Assembly (NCBI GenBank): GCA_943330855.2
Contig: CALQJI020000020.1
Span: 1 to 64,000 of the forward strand
Direction of reading: 5' to 3'
Source: Klebsiella pneumoniae
GTDB lineage: Bacteria; Verrucomicrobiota; Verrucomicrobiia; Limisphaerales; SXTU01
DNA length: 64,000 nt
In this document: piece after piece, positions 25,454-34,757 of the stretch
How positions within the stretch are numbered: the first letter of the stretch is position 1
Layout of the letters: every line of letters starts with the position of its first letter
The notes under the pieces: generated by a model
Database searches by the model: none
Told to the model about the DNA's origin: nothing
The model's input: only the letters and a program-made list of their open reading frames with translations
Program-made: the position numbers and the translations under genes

Positions 25454-27289
25454 TCACTCCTCCACCGCCACCACGAGATTCCCCATGATGTAGTCCTTCC
25501 GCTCGGGCGTATTCTTGCCCATGTAGAAGGTCAGGATGCTCGCGGTGTCGGTCTTGGAGGCGTATTCCACCTGGCTCACTTTCATGCCCTTCCCGATGAA
25601 TTGCTTGAACTCGTTGGGTGAAATCTCCCCGAGCCCCTTGAAGCGCGTGATCTCGCAACTCTTGCCTAGCTTCGCGGACGCCGTGTCGCGCTCGGCCTCA
25701 CTGTAGCAGTAGATCGTCTCGTGCTTGTTGCGCACGCGGAAGAGCGGGGTCTCCAGCACGTAGAGGTGGCCGTCGTGGACCACCTGCTCGAAGAACTTCA
25801 TGAAGTAGGTGATCATCAGGTTGCGGATGTGCATCCCGTCCACGTCGGCATCGGTCGCGAGGATGACCTTCTCGTAACGCAGCCGGTCGAGATTGTCCTC
25901 AATGTCGAGGGAGCGCATCAGGTTGTAGAGCTCGTCGTTCTTGTAAACGATGTCGCGCTTGAGGTCCCACACGTTGAGCGGCTTGCCCTTGAGGGTGAAG
26001 ACCGCCTGCGTGTTCACGTCCCGGCAGCTCGTGATGGAGCCGGCGGCGGACTGGCCTTCGCAGATGAAGACCATCGAGCCGCGACCCTTGTCCTTCTTGC
26101 GGTCGAAGTGGACCTTGCAGTCCTTGAGCTGCGGGATGCGCAGCGTGACGGACTTGGCGCGGTCGCGGGCGAGCTTCTTCACGTCCTGCAACTCTTTGCG
26201 GAGCTGCTTCGTGTCCTCGACCTTCGCCATGATTTGCTCGGCGACGGCTTTGTTGCGGTTGAAGAAGTGGAGCAACTCCTCGCGCACCTTGTTGACCAGC
26301 TCAGTGCGGATTTCCGTGTTGCCCAGCTTGTTCTTCGTCTGCGACTCGAAGAGCGGGTCCTGCATGCGGATGGACACCGCGCCGACCATGCACTCGCGCA
26401 CGTCGTCGCCGTCATAGCCCTTCTTCGTGTATTCGTTCACGGCCTTGAGCAGGCCCTCGCGGAAGGCGCTCAGGTGCGTGCCGCCGTCGCTGGTGTATTG
26501 GCCGTTGACGAAGGAGAAGAAGCTCTCGCCGTAGCGGCTGTTGGTGTGCGTGAAGCAGAACTCCAGCGTCTTGCTGGTGAAGTGCAGCGGCGGGTAAATC
26601 GGCTCCGCGTTGTCGCCGCCGAGGTCTTCCATCACGAGGTCCAGCAGGCCGTGGCGGGAGACGAACTCGGTGCCGTTGTAGATGAGCCGCAGGCCCGAGT
26701 TCAGGTAGCTGTAGTGGCGGAGGCGCTTCTCGATGAACTCGGCCTTGAACTCGCTCTCCTTGAAGATGACCGGGTCCGGCTCGAACTCGATGAACGTGCC
26801 GTTGGTCTCGGTGGTCTTGCCTTTGTTCTCCTGCTTGAGCTTGCCCTGCTTGAAGGTCGCCTCCGCGAAGTCGCCGTCGCGATGGCTGCGGACGGTGAAC
26901 ACCTTGGACAGCGCGTTGACGGCTTTGGTGCCGACGCCGTTGAGGCCGACGCTGAACTGGAAGACGTCGCTGTTGTATTTCGCGCCGGTGTTAATCTGCG
27001 AGACGCAGTCCACGATTTTGCCCAGCGGGATGCCGCGGCCAAAGTCGCGGACACGGACCCGGTTGCCCTCGACCTTGATTTCCACCTGCTTGCCGAAGCC
27101 CATGATGAACTCGTCAATCGCGTTATCAATGACCTCCTTGAGCAGGATGTAACAGCCGTCGTCGTAGTGCGCGCCGCTGCCGATGCGCCCGATATACATA
27201 CCGGTGCGCAGGCGGATGTGGTCGATGCTGGAGAGCGTCTTGACCTTGCTCTCGTCGTAATTGTGCTTCGCGGATTTTTCGTCAGCCAT
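25454..27289 (-). CDS. parE: Type IIA DNA topoisomerase subunit B (ParE-like)
   Basis: The 611-residue ATPase subunit has GHKL motifs EVIDNAIDEF, DFGRGIP and the loop GLNGVGTKAVN, then a transducer domain, then a TOPRIM domain with ICEGQSAAGS and the metal-binding DADVDGMHIRN. Gln in place of the usual Asp in EGDSA and the DVNTQAVFTLKGKPLN stretch are typical of the Bacteroidetes-type ParE. The length lacks the ~170-residue insert of enteric GyrB. The cognate A subunit is at 216-2366, about 25 kb away, not in an operon. Confidence 0.93.
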   Translation of the reverse strand: MADEKSAKHNYDESKVKTLSSIDHIRLRTGMYIGRIGSGAHYDDGCYILLKEVIDNAIDEFIMGFGKQVEIKVEGNRVRVRDFGRGIPLGKIVDCVSQINTGAKYNSDVFQFSVGLNGVGTKAVNALSKVFTVRSHRDGDFAEATFKQGKLKQENKGKTTETNGTFIEFEPDPVIFKESEFKAEFIEKRLRHYSYLNSGLRLIYNGTEFVSRHGLLDLVMEDLGGDNAEPIYPPLHFTSKTLEFCFTHTNSRYGESFFSFVNGQYTSDGGTHLSAFREGLLKAVNEYTKKGYDGDDVRECMVGAVSIRMQDPLFESQTKNKLGNTEIRTELVNKVREELLHFFNRNKAVAEQIMAKVEDTKQLRKELQDVKKLARDRAKSVTLRIPQLKDCKVHFDRKKDKGRGSMVFICEGQSAAGSITSCRDVNTQAVFTLKGKPLNVWDLKRDIVYKNDELYNLMRSLDIEDNLDRLRYEKVILATDADVDGMHIRNLMITYFMKFFEQVVHDGHLYVLETPLFRVRNKHETIYCYSEAERDTASAKLGKSCEITRFKGLGEISPNEFKQFIGKGMKVSQVEYASKTDTASILTFYMGKNTPERKDYIMGNLVVAVEE

Positions 27290-27349
27290 GATTCGCGCGG
27301 GTAGCTACCGGAAAGCGCCGTCGTTGCCAATCGGAATCCCGTCCTAGCG

Positions 27350-28054
27350 TCATTCAGCAGCCGACTCGGCTCGCCTCGTTCGCGCCCCGAACAGCGCCGT
27401 GCCGATGCGCACGAGCGTCGCACCCTCCTCGATGGCCACCTCGAAATCACCGCTCATACCCATGCTCAGTTGCGGCAGCGGCGCGCCGAGGAGTTGCTCA
27501 CACTCGGCCTTCAACTCACGCAGCCGGCGGAAAACAGGGCGCGCTCGTTCCGGTGTCGGCGTGTAGGGAGCAATGGTCATCAAGCCGTGGATTTCGAGGC
27601 GCGGCAGTTTGCTGAGTTCGCTGAACTCGGCGAGCAGGCCGGCGGGCCGGTAGCCGAACTTACTGGCCTCGCCGGCGACGTTGACCTCCAGGAGAATGGG
27701 CATCGTCTTCGCCGCCTTCTCGCACTGCTGGTTCAACTCCTGCGCCAGCGCGAGGCTGTCCACGCTTTGAATCATGCTGAACAGCGCCACCGCGTCGCGG
27801 CACTTGTTCGATTGGAGATGGCCGATCATCTGCCACTGCGCGCGGCCCGGGCAGAGCGGTATCTTCGCCTTCGCCTCCTGCACGCGGCTTTCCCCAAAGC
27901 ACGTCAACCCCGCGTCCAGCACGGCCCGGACGGCCTCGGGCGGCTGGTGTTTACTCACCGCCATCAGCGTGACGGTGCTGGGCTCGCGACCCGCGCGGGC
28001 GCACGCGGCGGCGGTAAGTTCACGGAGGCTGGCAAGGTTGGCGGCGATATCCAC
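27350..28054 (-). CDS. YggS/PROSC-family PLP homeostasis protein
   Basis: The 234-residue TIM-barrel protein has the pyridoxal-phosphate lysine Lys35 in LMAVSKHQP, followed by FGESRVQEAKAKI, WQMIGHLQSNK and SMGMSGDFEVAIEEG for phosphate binding. It buffers PLP and influences amino-acid metabolism. It ends 60 bases before the parE-like start on the same strand and may be transcribed with it. Confidence 0.93.
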   Translation of the reverse strand: MDIAANLASLRELTAAACARAGREPSTVTLMAVSKHQPPEAVRAVLDAGLTCFGESRVQEAKAKIPLCPGRAQWQMIGHLQSNKCRDAVALFSMIQSVDSLALAQELNQQCEKAAKTMPILLEVNVAGEASKFGYRPAGLLAEFSELSKLPRLEIHGLMTIAPYTPTPERARPVFRRLRELKAECEQLLGAPLPQLSMGMSGDFEVAIEEGATLVRIGTALFGARTRRAESAAE

Positions 28055-28148
28055 GGCGAAAGAGTAGCGGAGTAGTTGAGGGCTGAGAAGTGGAACGGTT
28101 CAAGGGAGAAGCGTGGAAGCGGGCCAACCCTTCAACTCCCCATTGGCC

Positions 28149-28180
28149 AAAAAAAAGAGCGCGCCTCGCGACGCGCTCTC
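28149..28180 (-). terminator. Rho-independent terminator of the DUF1080 gene
   Basis: On the minus strand a GAGCGCG/CGCGCTC hairpin is followed by eight consecutive T (plus-strand A8 at 28149-28156). It is the clearest intrinsic terminator in the window. Confidence 0.9.
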
Positions 28181-28201
28181 GAAGTGCCAGTTGGCCGGGA
28201 A

Positions 28202-28933
28202 CTATTTCAGCTCCTTGAGGCGGAGGTTCTTGAACTGAACCGTCATCGGCGGGCCGACGTGGATTTGCAGAGCGAGCACGCCTTCCTTCGCCGCCTTCGC
28301 GCCGCCCTCGTCCGTCACGTCCACGGTCAGCTTGCCGTTGATGAAGTGCTGGAGGTGATTGCCCTTGGCGATGACGACGTAGTCATTCCAATCCTCGTTC
28401 TTGATGCTGGCCTGGATGTCCTCGGACTTGCCGGTCGTGCCGGTGACTTCGACCTTGGCCTTGCCTTCCGCGTCCTTGACCGTGGTCTTCTCGCCGCGCT
28501 TGGCGAGGATGCCCCGGCCCTGTTCCTCATAGAGAATGCCGCTGTAAGTCTTGCCGGCCTCGAAGTCCGCCTGATAACCGCCGACGATGGGACCCCACTC
28601 GCCCTGACGGAGCACCTTGCTGCGATACTGGATGCCGGAGTTGCCATTGACGATGCGGTAGCTGAGGCGCAGCTCAAAATCCTTCGTGTTGAGTTCCTTG
28701 TTCACGAGGAAAGTGTTGTGCGTAATGGCCCCCTTCTTCGGGTCCTTCTCACTGGGCGGGGTGATGCCGGTGATAGCCCCGTCCTTCACGGACCAAAGCT
28801 TGGGGTTGCCCTCCCAGCCGGTGAGGTCTTGGCCGTTGAAGATGGGCTTGAAGCCAGCCTCGTCGGCGGCGAGGGCGGAGAGTGAGAACAGCGCGCTGGT
28901 GGCGAGCATGAACAGGCGGGAAGGCAGTTTCAT
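28202..28933 (-). CDS. Secreted DUF1080 (3-keto-disaccharide hydrolase-like) protein
   Basis: The start at 28933 (MKLPSRLFML) gives 243 residues with a signal peptide ending SALAADE. The single DUF1080 concanavalin-like beta domain is recognised by IFNGQDLTGWEG near the N-terminus and by the LRLSYRIVNGNSGIQYRSK strand; it ends in VQFKNLRLKEL. Family members cleave oxidised (3-keto) sugars or bind glycans. Such genes are numerous in Verrucomicrobia and often partner Gfo/Idh/MocA dehydrogenases such as the one at 15281, though not adjacent here. Confidence 0.9.
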   Translation of the reverse strand: MKLPSRLFMLATSALFSLSALAADEAGFKPIFNGQDLTGWEGNPKLWSVKDGAITGITPPSEKDPKKGAITHNTFLVNKELNTKDFELRLSYRIVNGNSGIQYRSKVLRQGEWGPIVGGYQADFEAGKTYSGILYEEQGRGILAKRGEKTTVKDAEGKAKVEVTGTTGKSEDIQASIKNEDWNDYVVIAKGNHLQHFINGKLTVDVTDEGGAKAAKEGVLALQIHVGPPMTVQFKNLRLKELK

Positions 28934-29114
28934 AATGTGAGTTTTGATGACGGCGTTGTGTTTGCGCCGCGCATTCAGCGTGCGGCGACGGCGGCTGTCA
29001 ACGGTGTTCCGGGTGCGAATCCGCTTCTGGCAAGGCAGCGTGTGTGCCGGCAGGGAGAGCAGGTGCCAGCGGTCGTTGCGGCCGTTGCGAGGGGCCATGG
29101 CGAGGGTTTCGCCA

Positions 29115-29864
29115 TCAGCTCGTCACCCAGAACGTCAGCAACGCAGCCCCGGCCAGCCACGCGAGCCACCACCAGGACTTCACGCCGCGCCAAGCCATGC
29201 CGATGAACCCGCCCATCACCCAGAGGAGCCAGAATGTCAGTTGCGTGAAGAACGAAAACTCCGTCGAATCGTGCATCCCAGAACGCGCACTGCTGCGCTC
29301 CGCTTCAATCATCCAGAAATACCAGAACAGCGCCAAGTAAGCGGCTCCCATCATGCTCAACAATCCGACGCGCGTGCGCTGGACGAAGGCTCCCAGTCGG
29401 GTTGACCAACGCGACGCTGCATAACCCAGGCCCAGCAGGGTCGGCGCGCTTCCAAAGGTGAGGAAACATACCAAGACCAGAACCTTGCCCGTCTCGTCGG
29501 TGTCCGTGCTCCCTGCGATGATGAGGCCCCACCAGAGCAAGTTCGTCCAGCAGCCGAAACTCACGAGCACCAGCCCGCGCAGCCAGAGGTGCGCGGCGGG
29601 GTTCCACTCCACGCGCTCGCGGTCCACACGCAGGAACACGCGGACGGCGGGGATGACGAACAGCGCACCCGCCAGCGGCACCAGTGAGAGCCAGCCATGC
29701 GTCAGGCACCGCTGCGAATCCTCAATCAGGGCGATGCGTTGTGCTGGCGTTGCTGGCGGCACCACAACCGCCACCGTGTGCCACGAGTCCGGCACGAACA
29801 TGCTGAAGTCTTCGCCCGCCGGGTCGGCGGGCGACGCGTTCGGATTGGGCGCGACTTCGGCCAT
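29115..29864 (-). CDS. Integral membrane protein at the end of the second pilus/secretion operon
   Basis: The 249-residue protein has about six hydrophobic helices from residue ~58 on (LSLVPLAGALFVIPAV, LVLVSFGCWTNLLWWGLII, VLVLVCFLTFGSAP, MMGAAYLALFWYFWM, FWLLWVMGGFIGMA, LAWLAGAALLTFWV). The N-terminal ~55 residues look soluble. It starts 6 bases after the upstream prepilin-like stop, so it belongs to the operon, but I do not recognise a family. Confidence 0.6.
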   Translation of the reverse strand: MAEVAPNPNASPADPAGEDFSMFVPDSWHTVAVVVPPATPAQRIALIEDSQRCLTHGWLSLVPLAGALFVIPAVRVFLRVDRERVEWNPAAHLWLRGLVLVSFGCWTNLLWWGLIIAGSTDTDETGKVLVLVCFLTFGSAPTLLGLGYAASRWSTRLGAFVQRTRVGLLSMMGAAYLALFWYFWMIEAERSSARSGMHDSTEFSFFTQLTFWLLWVMGGFIGMAWRGVKSWWWLAWLAGAALLTFWVTS

Positions 29865-29870
29865 GTTCGC

Positions 29871-30094
29871 TCAAGGACGGGCGGGCGGGGCGGGCGGCGG
29901 GGCGGGCGGCGGCTGGAACTTCTTCAACTGCTGCTGCTCCACGAGCCGCACCTCGCGCTTGAGGTTGTAGAGCACGCGTTGGTTGGTCGTGAGAAACACC
30001 ATCATGATGGCCACCAGCGCCAGCACGAGAATGGTGGCGGAGCCGCTGGCCGGTTTTGAGTTCCGGATTTTGAGTTCTGAGTTGGGCGTCAGCT

Positions 30095-30098
<4 letters not shown>
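29871..30098 (-). CDS. Small GspK/PilX-like pseudopilin candidate
   Basis: The start at 30098 overlaps the upstream prepilin stop by 4 bases (ATGA). The 75-residue product has a short basic leader, Gly-Ser at the possible cleavage site (SGSATILVLALVAIMMVFL), one hydrophobic helix and a coiled-coil tail ending in a Pro/Ala-rich run. It is far too short for GspK (about 300) and lacks Glu at +5, so it is a minimal pseudopilin or an assembly helper. Its operon position is the main support. Confidence 0.55.
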
Positions 30099-30678
<580 letters not shown>

Positions 30679-30682
<4 letters not shown>

Positions 30683-31071
30683 TTCACCACCGCCTCTCTC
30701 ACCACGTGTCCGCCGCTCGCTCGCTTCTCGGGCTGCCATTCCAGCCGCAGCGTCTGGCCGGTGCGGGTGAGGGTGAACTTGCCGGGCGGCAGGTTCTTCG
30801 CGGCGGCGGACTTGATGGGGTAGGCATGCGTGCCGTCGCGCCAGGCGCGGTGCTCGCCCGCCACGAGGATTTCCATCTCGCCATCCACGAGCTCCATCGC
30901 CACGGCGTGCCAGTAGTGCGAGCGCAGGACGCGCTGCTCCTGCACCCAGCCGTAGCCCAGCGGCAGCATCGCGGTGACGAAGATGGCGAGGGCGACGAGC
31001 ATGTCCACGTTCAGCGCGCCGCGCTCACGACGGCGGCTGCCGGCTACGGAAGTTTGAAAATGCGTTACCAT
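30679..31071 (-). CDS. GspI/PilV-like prepilin
   Basis: The start at 31071 (MVTHFQTSVAG) overlaps the GspF-like stop at 31065 and gives 130 residues. The prepilin-like segment RGALNVDMLVALAIFVTAML has Gly before the mature start and Asp instead of Glu at +5. A short globular region (RSHYWHAVAMELVDGEMEILVAGEHRAW; 28 residues, motif at about 52-79) follows, as in GspI/PilV minor pilins. Its stop forms GTGA with the next start. Confidence 0.65.
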
Positions 31072-32357
31072 GTGCCGGCGACGTCGATGAGTTGGATGAA
31101 GCACTGGAAGATGCTCACGGTGAAGAGGCCGAGGAGACAGCCGTTGAACAGCACGCACGCGCTGGTGAGGACGTGCGCGACGGCTTGCTCCTGGCCGAAG
31201 GCTTTGGCGTCCAGCGTGTCGAGCCAGCCGGCGAGCGATTCGCGGAAGTGGCCGCTGGCGCGGGCGGCGTTGGTCATGCGCCAGCGCAGCTCGCCCGCGT
31301 CGTCCATGAACTGCAACGCATCGGGCAGCTTCACGCCGCGTTGCAACTGCTCGACCACGCGCCGGGCGCGCGCGAGGAAGGCGCGGTTCGCCACGCTCTC
31401 GCCGGCCATGAGCACGGCCTTTTCTTCCGGCATCCCGGCGTCAAGCAACAGCGCGAGCATGGAGGAGAAGTCGCGTTCCACCCGACGGCGTTGCCACGGG
31501 AGGATGAGCATCCCCCGGTCGGCGAGGGTCGCGAGCCAGTCGAGTCGGCGGGCGAGGGGCGGGCCGAGCTTCGGTGCGAGCCATTCAATCCAGTAGGCGG
31601 GGCGCGGGCCGAGGATGTAGAGCACGAGGCCGATGAACATGGGCAGGGCGACCAGCACCAAGAACGTCGGCCATGCGGTGTCGAGCAGCTCCACGATGGC
31701 CCACGAGGTCGCGGGAACTTCGCCCAGCATGTCGTTGAAAATCTCTTTGAACTTCGGGAACACGACTACGCGGACCATCCAGTAGAGCAGGAGCTGGACG
31801 GGCAGAATCACCAGCACGAGCGCGACGAGGTAGTTCTGCGCCTTCTGCACGCGCGGCAAGGCGTCGCGCAGGTGCGCGCGGCAGCTCGGCAACACGCGGC
31901 GGATGTCACCGCTCGCTGCGCCGGTGCGGAGCATCGCCAGCACGGTGGGCGGCAGCATCCGGGGAACTTTCTCCAACGCGGCCAGCAGCGACAGGCCTTG
32001 CTCCAGATGCGCCGCGAGCAGGTGGAAGCGCACGCCGAAGCTGCGTTCCCGGCTCTTCGAGAGGCGGATAATGCTCTGCTCGACGCTGTTCCCGTGCTCG
32101 ACGGAGGTCTCGATGAGGTCGAGGAACATCCGCGCCCGCTCGCGGCGACGGAAGGGCAGGCTCAGGACGTAGTGCAGGCCGTAGAGAGCGCAATAAACTA
32201 GGACCAGCGCGATGAGCAAGACCAGCACGACGACGGCCTGCGGCGCGATCAAGCCGGTCTGCTGCGCGATGGAGGCCACCATCGCGCCGAACAGCACCAG
32301 CATCAGTCCGAAGGCCCAGCGCCAGGCTTTGTCGTAGTTCGCTGTGGGTGCGTCCAT
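31065..32357 (-). CDS. GspF/PilC-like inner-membrane platform protein (copy 2)
   Basis: The 430-residue protein has two T2SSF repeats. The first (about residues 77-200) includes FLDLIETSVEHGNSVEQSI and GMPxxxL-type helices, with a membrane helix near 180-205; the second (about 305-425) includes FSSMLALLLDAGMPEEKAV and a C-terminal helix. Two extra N-terminal helices (13-70) are unusual. GspF/PilC carries the pilus-rotor platform driven by the ATPase. It lies 3 bases after the other GspF-like gene; two F proteins in one operon are uncommon and suggest a heteromeric platform. Confidence 0.85.
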   Translation of the reverse strand: MDAPTANYDKAWRWAFGLMLVLFGAMVASIAQQTGLIAPQAVVVLVLLIALVLVYCALYGLHYVLSLPFRRRERARMFLDLIETSVEHGNSVEQSIIRLSKSRERSFGVRFHLLAAHLEQGLSLLAALEKVPRMLPPTVLAMLRTGAASGDIRRVLPSCRAHLRDALPRVQKAQNYLVALVLVILPVQLLLYWMVRVVVFPKFKEIFNDMLGEVPATSWAIVELLDTAWPTFLVLVALPMFIGLVLYILGPRPAYWIEWLAPKLGPPLARRLDWLATLADRGMLILPWQRRRVERDFSSMLALLLDAGMPEEKAVLMAGESVANRAFLARARRVVEQLQRGVKLPDALQFMDDAGELRWRMTNAARASGHFRESLAGWLDTLDAKAFGQEQAVAHVLTSACVLFNGCLLGLFTVSIFQCFIQLIDVAGTW

Positions 32358-32360
32358 GAG

Positions 32361-33365
32361 TCAGTTCGAGCCGCCCAGCGAGTCCATCGTGCGGATGAGC
32401 GTGTGGAAGACCGGCGTGAGTTGCAGCGCGATGATGACGCCGAGCGCGGCGGCGGTGACCGGCAGCGCGGAGTAAAGCAGTGCTTCCGCGCGGGCGGCGG
32501 CGCGGGCTTGGAAGGTGTCGGCCACGCGAGCAAAACCCTTCGCCAAGTCCGGCCCCGACTCGGAGGCGAGCGCCATGAAGAGCGGCGGGAAGATATTTGA
32601 ACCCGTGCTGAGTTCGCGGAGTTCACCTTGGCCGGACGCGAGGCGCTCGCCCCAGGTTTTCAACTCGTCGGCGACGGGCGAGCCTTGTTCGAGGTCGCGG
32701 AGGAGGGCGAGGGATTCACCCAGCGGACAGCCGCCGCGCAGGAGCATCGCGAAGCCAGCGGCGAGTTGGGCCAGCGCGGCTTCGCGGAAGCCGGGCAGAC
32801 GCCAGCGCAGTTTCCGCCGCAAGCTCGGCAGCCCGATGACTGCGAACGAGGCGACCGTGAGGACACACAGCACAACGGTGGGAACGTGCCGGAGCGCATA
32901 CCACGGGCGTGAGGTTGGCGACACTTCTCCCCACATCTCCATGGAGTAGGTATCCGATAGAATCGAGGCGCTGACGGCGTCGAGCAGGAAGCCGAGCACG
33001 ACGGACAGGGCGGTGGCCGTGACGAGCACGATGAGCGGATAGACGAGCAGGCCGCGCAGGCGCGTCCAGAGCGCGTCGAGGCGCTGGTAGTAATCCGCGA
33101 GCAGGAGCAGGACGCCGGGGAGGTTGTTGGCCTGCGCGCCGAGGAGGACCATGCGCTTGTAGAACTCCGGGAGCTGACGCGGTGGCAGGGCGTCGCGCAG
33201 GGGCGTGCCCTTGGCGAGGTCGGCTTCGAGGGCGGTGAGTTCGGCCTTGAGGTCGCCGCGTTCGAGGCTAGCGGAGAGTTGGCGGAGCGAACCTTCGAGC
33301 GGCTGGCCGCTCTGGAGCATCCCCGCGAGCTGCTGATTCACGAAGGCGAATTCGTCGAGTTTCAT
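32361..33365 (-). CDS. GspF/PilC-like inner-membrane platform protein (copy 1)
   Basis: The 334-residue protein has two T2SSF repeats: residues ~5-110 (FAFVNQQLAGMLQSGQPL) and ~195-320 (LAAGFAMLLRGGCPLGESL), each followed by membrane helices (LLVYPLIVLVTATALSVV; ALLYSALPVTAAALGVII). This matches the usual GspF layout of about 400 residues, slightly short. It precedes copy 2 by 3 bases. Confidence 0.87.
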   Translation of the reverse strand: MKLDEFAFVNQQLAGMLQSGQPLEGSLRQLSASLERGDLKAELTALEADLAKGTPLRDALPPRQLPEFYKRMVLLGAQANNLPGVLLLLADYYQRLDALWTRLRGLLVYPLIVLVTATALSVVLGFLLDAVSASILSDTYSMEMWGEVSPTSRPWYALRHVPTVVLCVLTVASFAVIGLPSLRRKLRWRLPGFREAALAQLAAGFAMLLRGGCPLGESLALLRDLEQGSPVADELKTWGERLASGQGELRELSTGSNIFPPLFMALASESGPDLAKGFARVADTFQARAAARAEALLYSALPVTAAALGVIIALQLTPVFHTLIRTMDSLGGSN

Positions 33366-33385
33366 GCGAGGAGGGGCGGCGGGGG

Positions 33386-33532
33386 TTTATAAGGAGAGCA
33401 GGAAGGCACGAAGGGGAAAATCCCAGCCCCGGATTTGCACTCGCCATTCGCCTGGTTCAAACGAGTGGAGAGCTGCACGAGCACCGGGGCACGGCACAGT
33501 CTTCTCTCCTGCTTTCCTGCGTTCCTTATAAA
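33386..33532. repeat. Degenerate inverted repeat inside the second pilus operon
   Basis: TTTATAAGGA at 33386 is answered by TCCTTATAAAA at 33522, and GCAGGAA near 33399 by TTTCCTGC near 33512. It occupies most of the 181-base gap between the ATPase and the first GspF gene, the only sizeable gap in the operon, and may cause partial termination or mRNA processing. No gene is seen here. Confidence 0.6.
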
Positions 33533-33546
33533 AGTCTTCCTGTGCT

Positions 33547-34629
33547 TCATGTGCCGATGGCGCGGTGGAGTTCGGTGGTGGTTGTAAGCTTTTCGGCCAC
33601 GAGTGCAAGGGCGCGGGCGCTCAGGTCTTTGCCGGAGGGGGCGATGGCGGCGGGGCCTTGCTCGCGGAGCGCGACGCGGAGGGCGTCGGTGAGGCGGACG
33701 TGCTCGGCCACGGGGAGACGGCCGCGGTAGCCAGTGCGGAGGCAGGCGTCGCAACCGGCTCCGGCACACGCGGCGCAGACGCGGCGCAGGAGGCGTTGGT
33801 TCAGCACGAGCGAGACACCGGCGGTCACGGCGGAGCGGTCGGGGACCATCGTGAAGAGTCGCTCGAAGACGCCGCGACACGAGCCAGCGTGGAGCGTGGC
33901 GATTACTTGATGCCCGGTGAGCGCGGTGCGGACGGCGAGAGCGGCGGTCTCGTCGTCGCGGATTTCGCCGAGCACGAGGACTTGCGGGTCTTGGCGGAGG
34001 AGGTGGCGCGCAGCCGTGGCGTAACCGAGGCCGCGCGCTTCGTTCACCTCGGTCTGCATGATGCCGGGGAGGATTTGCTCCACGGGGTCCTCGACCGTGA
34101 TGATGTGGCGCCCACCCTGCGCGAGCAGCGCACGGAGGCAGGCGTAGATGGTCGTGGTCTTGCCGCTGCCGGCGGGGCCGGTGAGCAGGAGCAGGCCGGC
34201 GGGTTGGCGGAGGAAGTGTTCCAGCTCGGTGAGAACGTCGGCGGGCAAGCCGAGTTCCGCGAGCGCGGGCGGCGTGGTCTGGGTGAAGAGGCGGAGGACA
34301 ATTTTCTCGCCTGTCACGGTCGGGTAGGTGGCGACGCGCACTTCGTTCTGCGAACCGAGTTCCGCGCGTTCGATGCGGCCATCCTGCGGCAACGAGTTCT
34401 GCCAGGTCTGAAGTTTGGCGAGATACTTGATGCGGCCAAAAACGCGTTCGGCCAAGCCCGCCGGCAGCGTCTCGACCAGCGCGAGCAAGCCATCGAGGCG
34501 GAAGCTCACCTGCGCGCTGCGGTCGGCGGCGGTCTGGAGGTGAATGTCACTCGCGCCCGCCGCCTCGGCCCGGCGCACGAGGCCGGCGACGACGGGCGGG
34601 GCATCGGCGTCTGTGGGCGGCGGCGTCAT
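33547..34629 (-). CDS. GspE/PilB-family secretion/pilus ATPase (short form)
   Basis: The start at 34629 (MTPPPTDADA) gives 360 residues. The N-terminal PAS-like half (ASDIHLQTAADRSAQVSFRLDG) is followed by Walker A GPAGSGKTTT (151-160), Asp box VEDPVEQ, Walker B VLGEIRDDET, His box IATLHAGSC, and the zinc-type cysteine cluster CAACAGAGCDAC typical of GspE/PilB rather than PilT. It lacks the usual N1E domain of ~100-150 residues. It heads the operon that runs down to 29115, and powers pseudopilus or pilus assembly. Confidence 0.93.
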   Translation of the reverse strand: MTPPPTDADAPPVVAGLVRRAEAAGASDIHLQTAADRSAQVSFRLDGLLALVETLPAGLAERVFGRIKYLAKLQTWQNSLPQDGRIERAELGSQNEVRVATYPTVTGEKIVLRLFTQTTPPALAELGLPADVLTELEHFLRQPAGLLLLTGPAGSGKTTTIYACLRALLAQGGRHIITVEDPVEQILPGIMQTEVNEARGLGYATAARHLLRQDPQVLVLGEIRDDETAALAVRTALTGHQVIATLHAGSCRGVFERLFTMVPDRSAVTAGVSLVLNQRLLRRVCAACAGAGCDACLRTGYRGRLPVAEHVRLTDALRVALREQGPAAIAPSGKDLSARALALVAEKLTTTTELHRAIGT

Positions 34630-34757
34630 TGGGTGCGCGGAGAATGGCGTGAAACGGGGTTGGCTGGCAATGCAACAGCACTGGCACTGACGGGCACATC
34701 CGCGCACTACCCCGATACCCTGCGGGCCGGAGTGCCGCGCTCCGGGGCATTGAGCTA

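Noticed and set aside
25721-27304. Long plus-strand open frame of 527 codons opposite the parE-like gene
   Set aside because: It is an antisense shadow caused by high G+C; composition is Val/Leu/Glu-rich without motifs, while the minus strand has full topoisomerase motifs.
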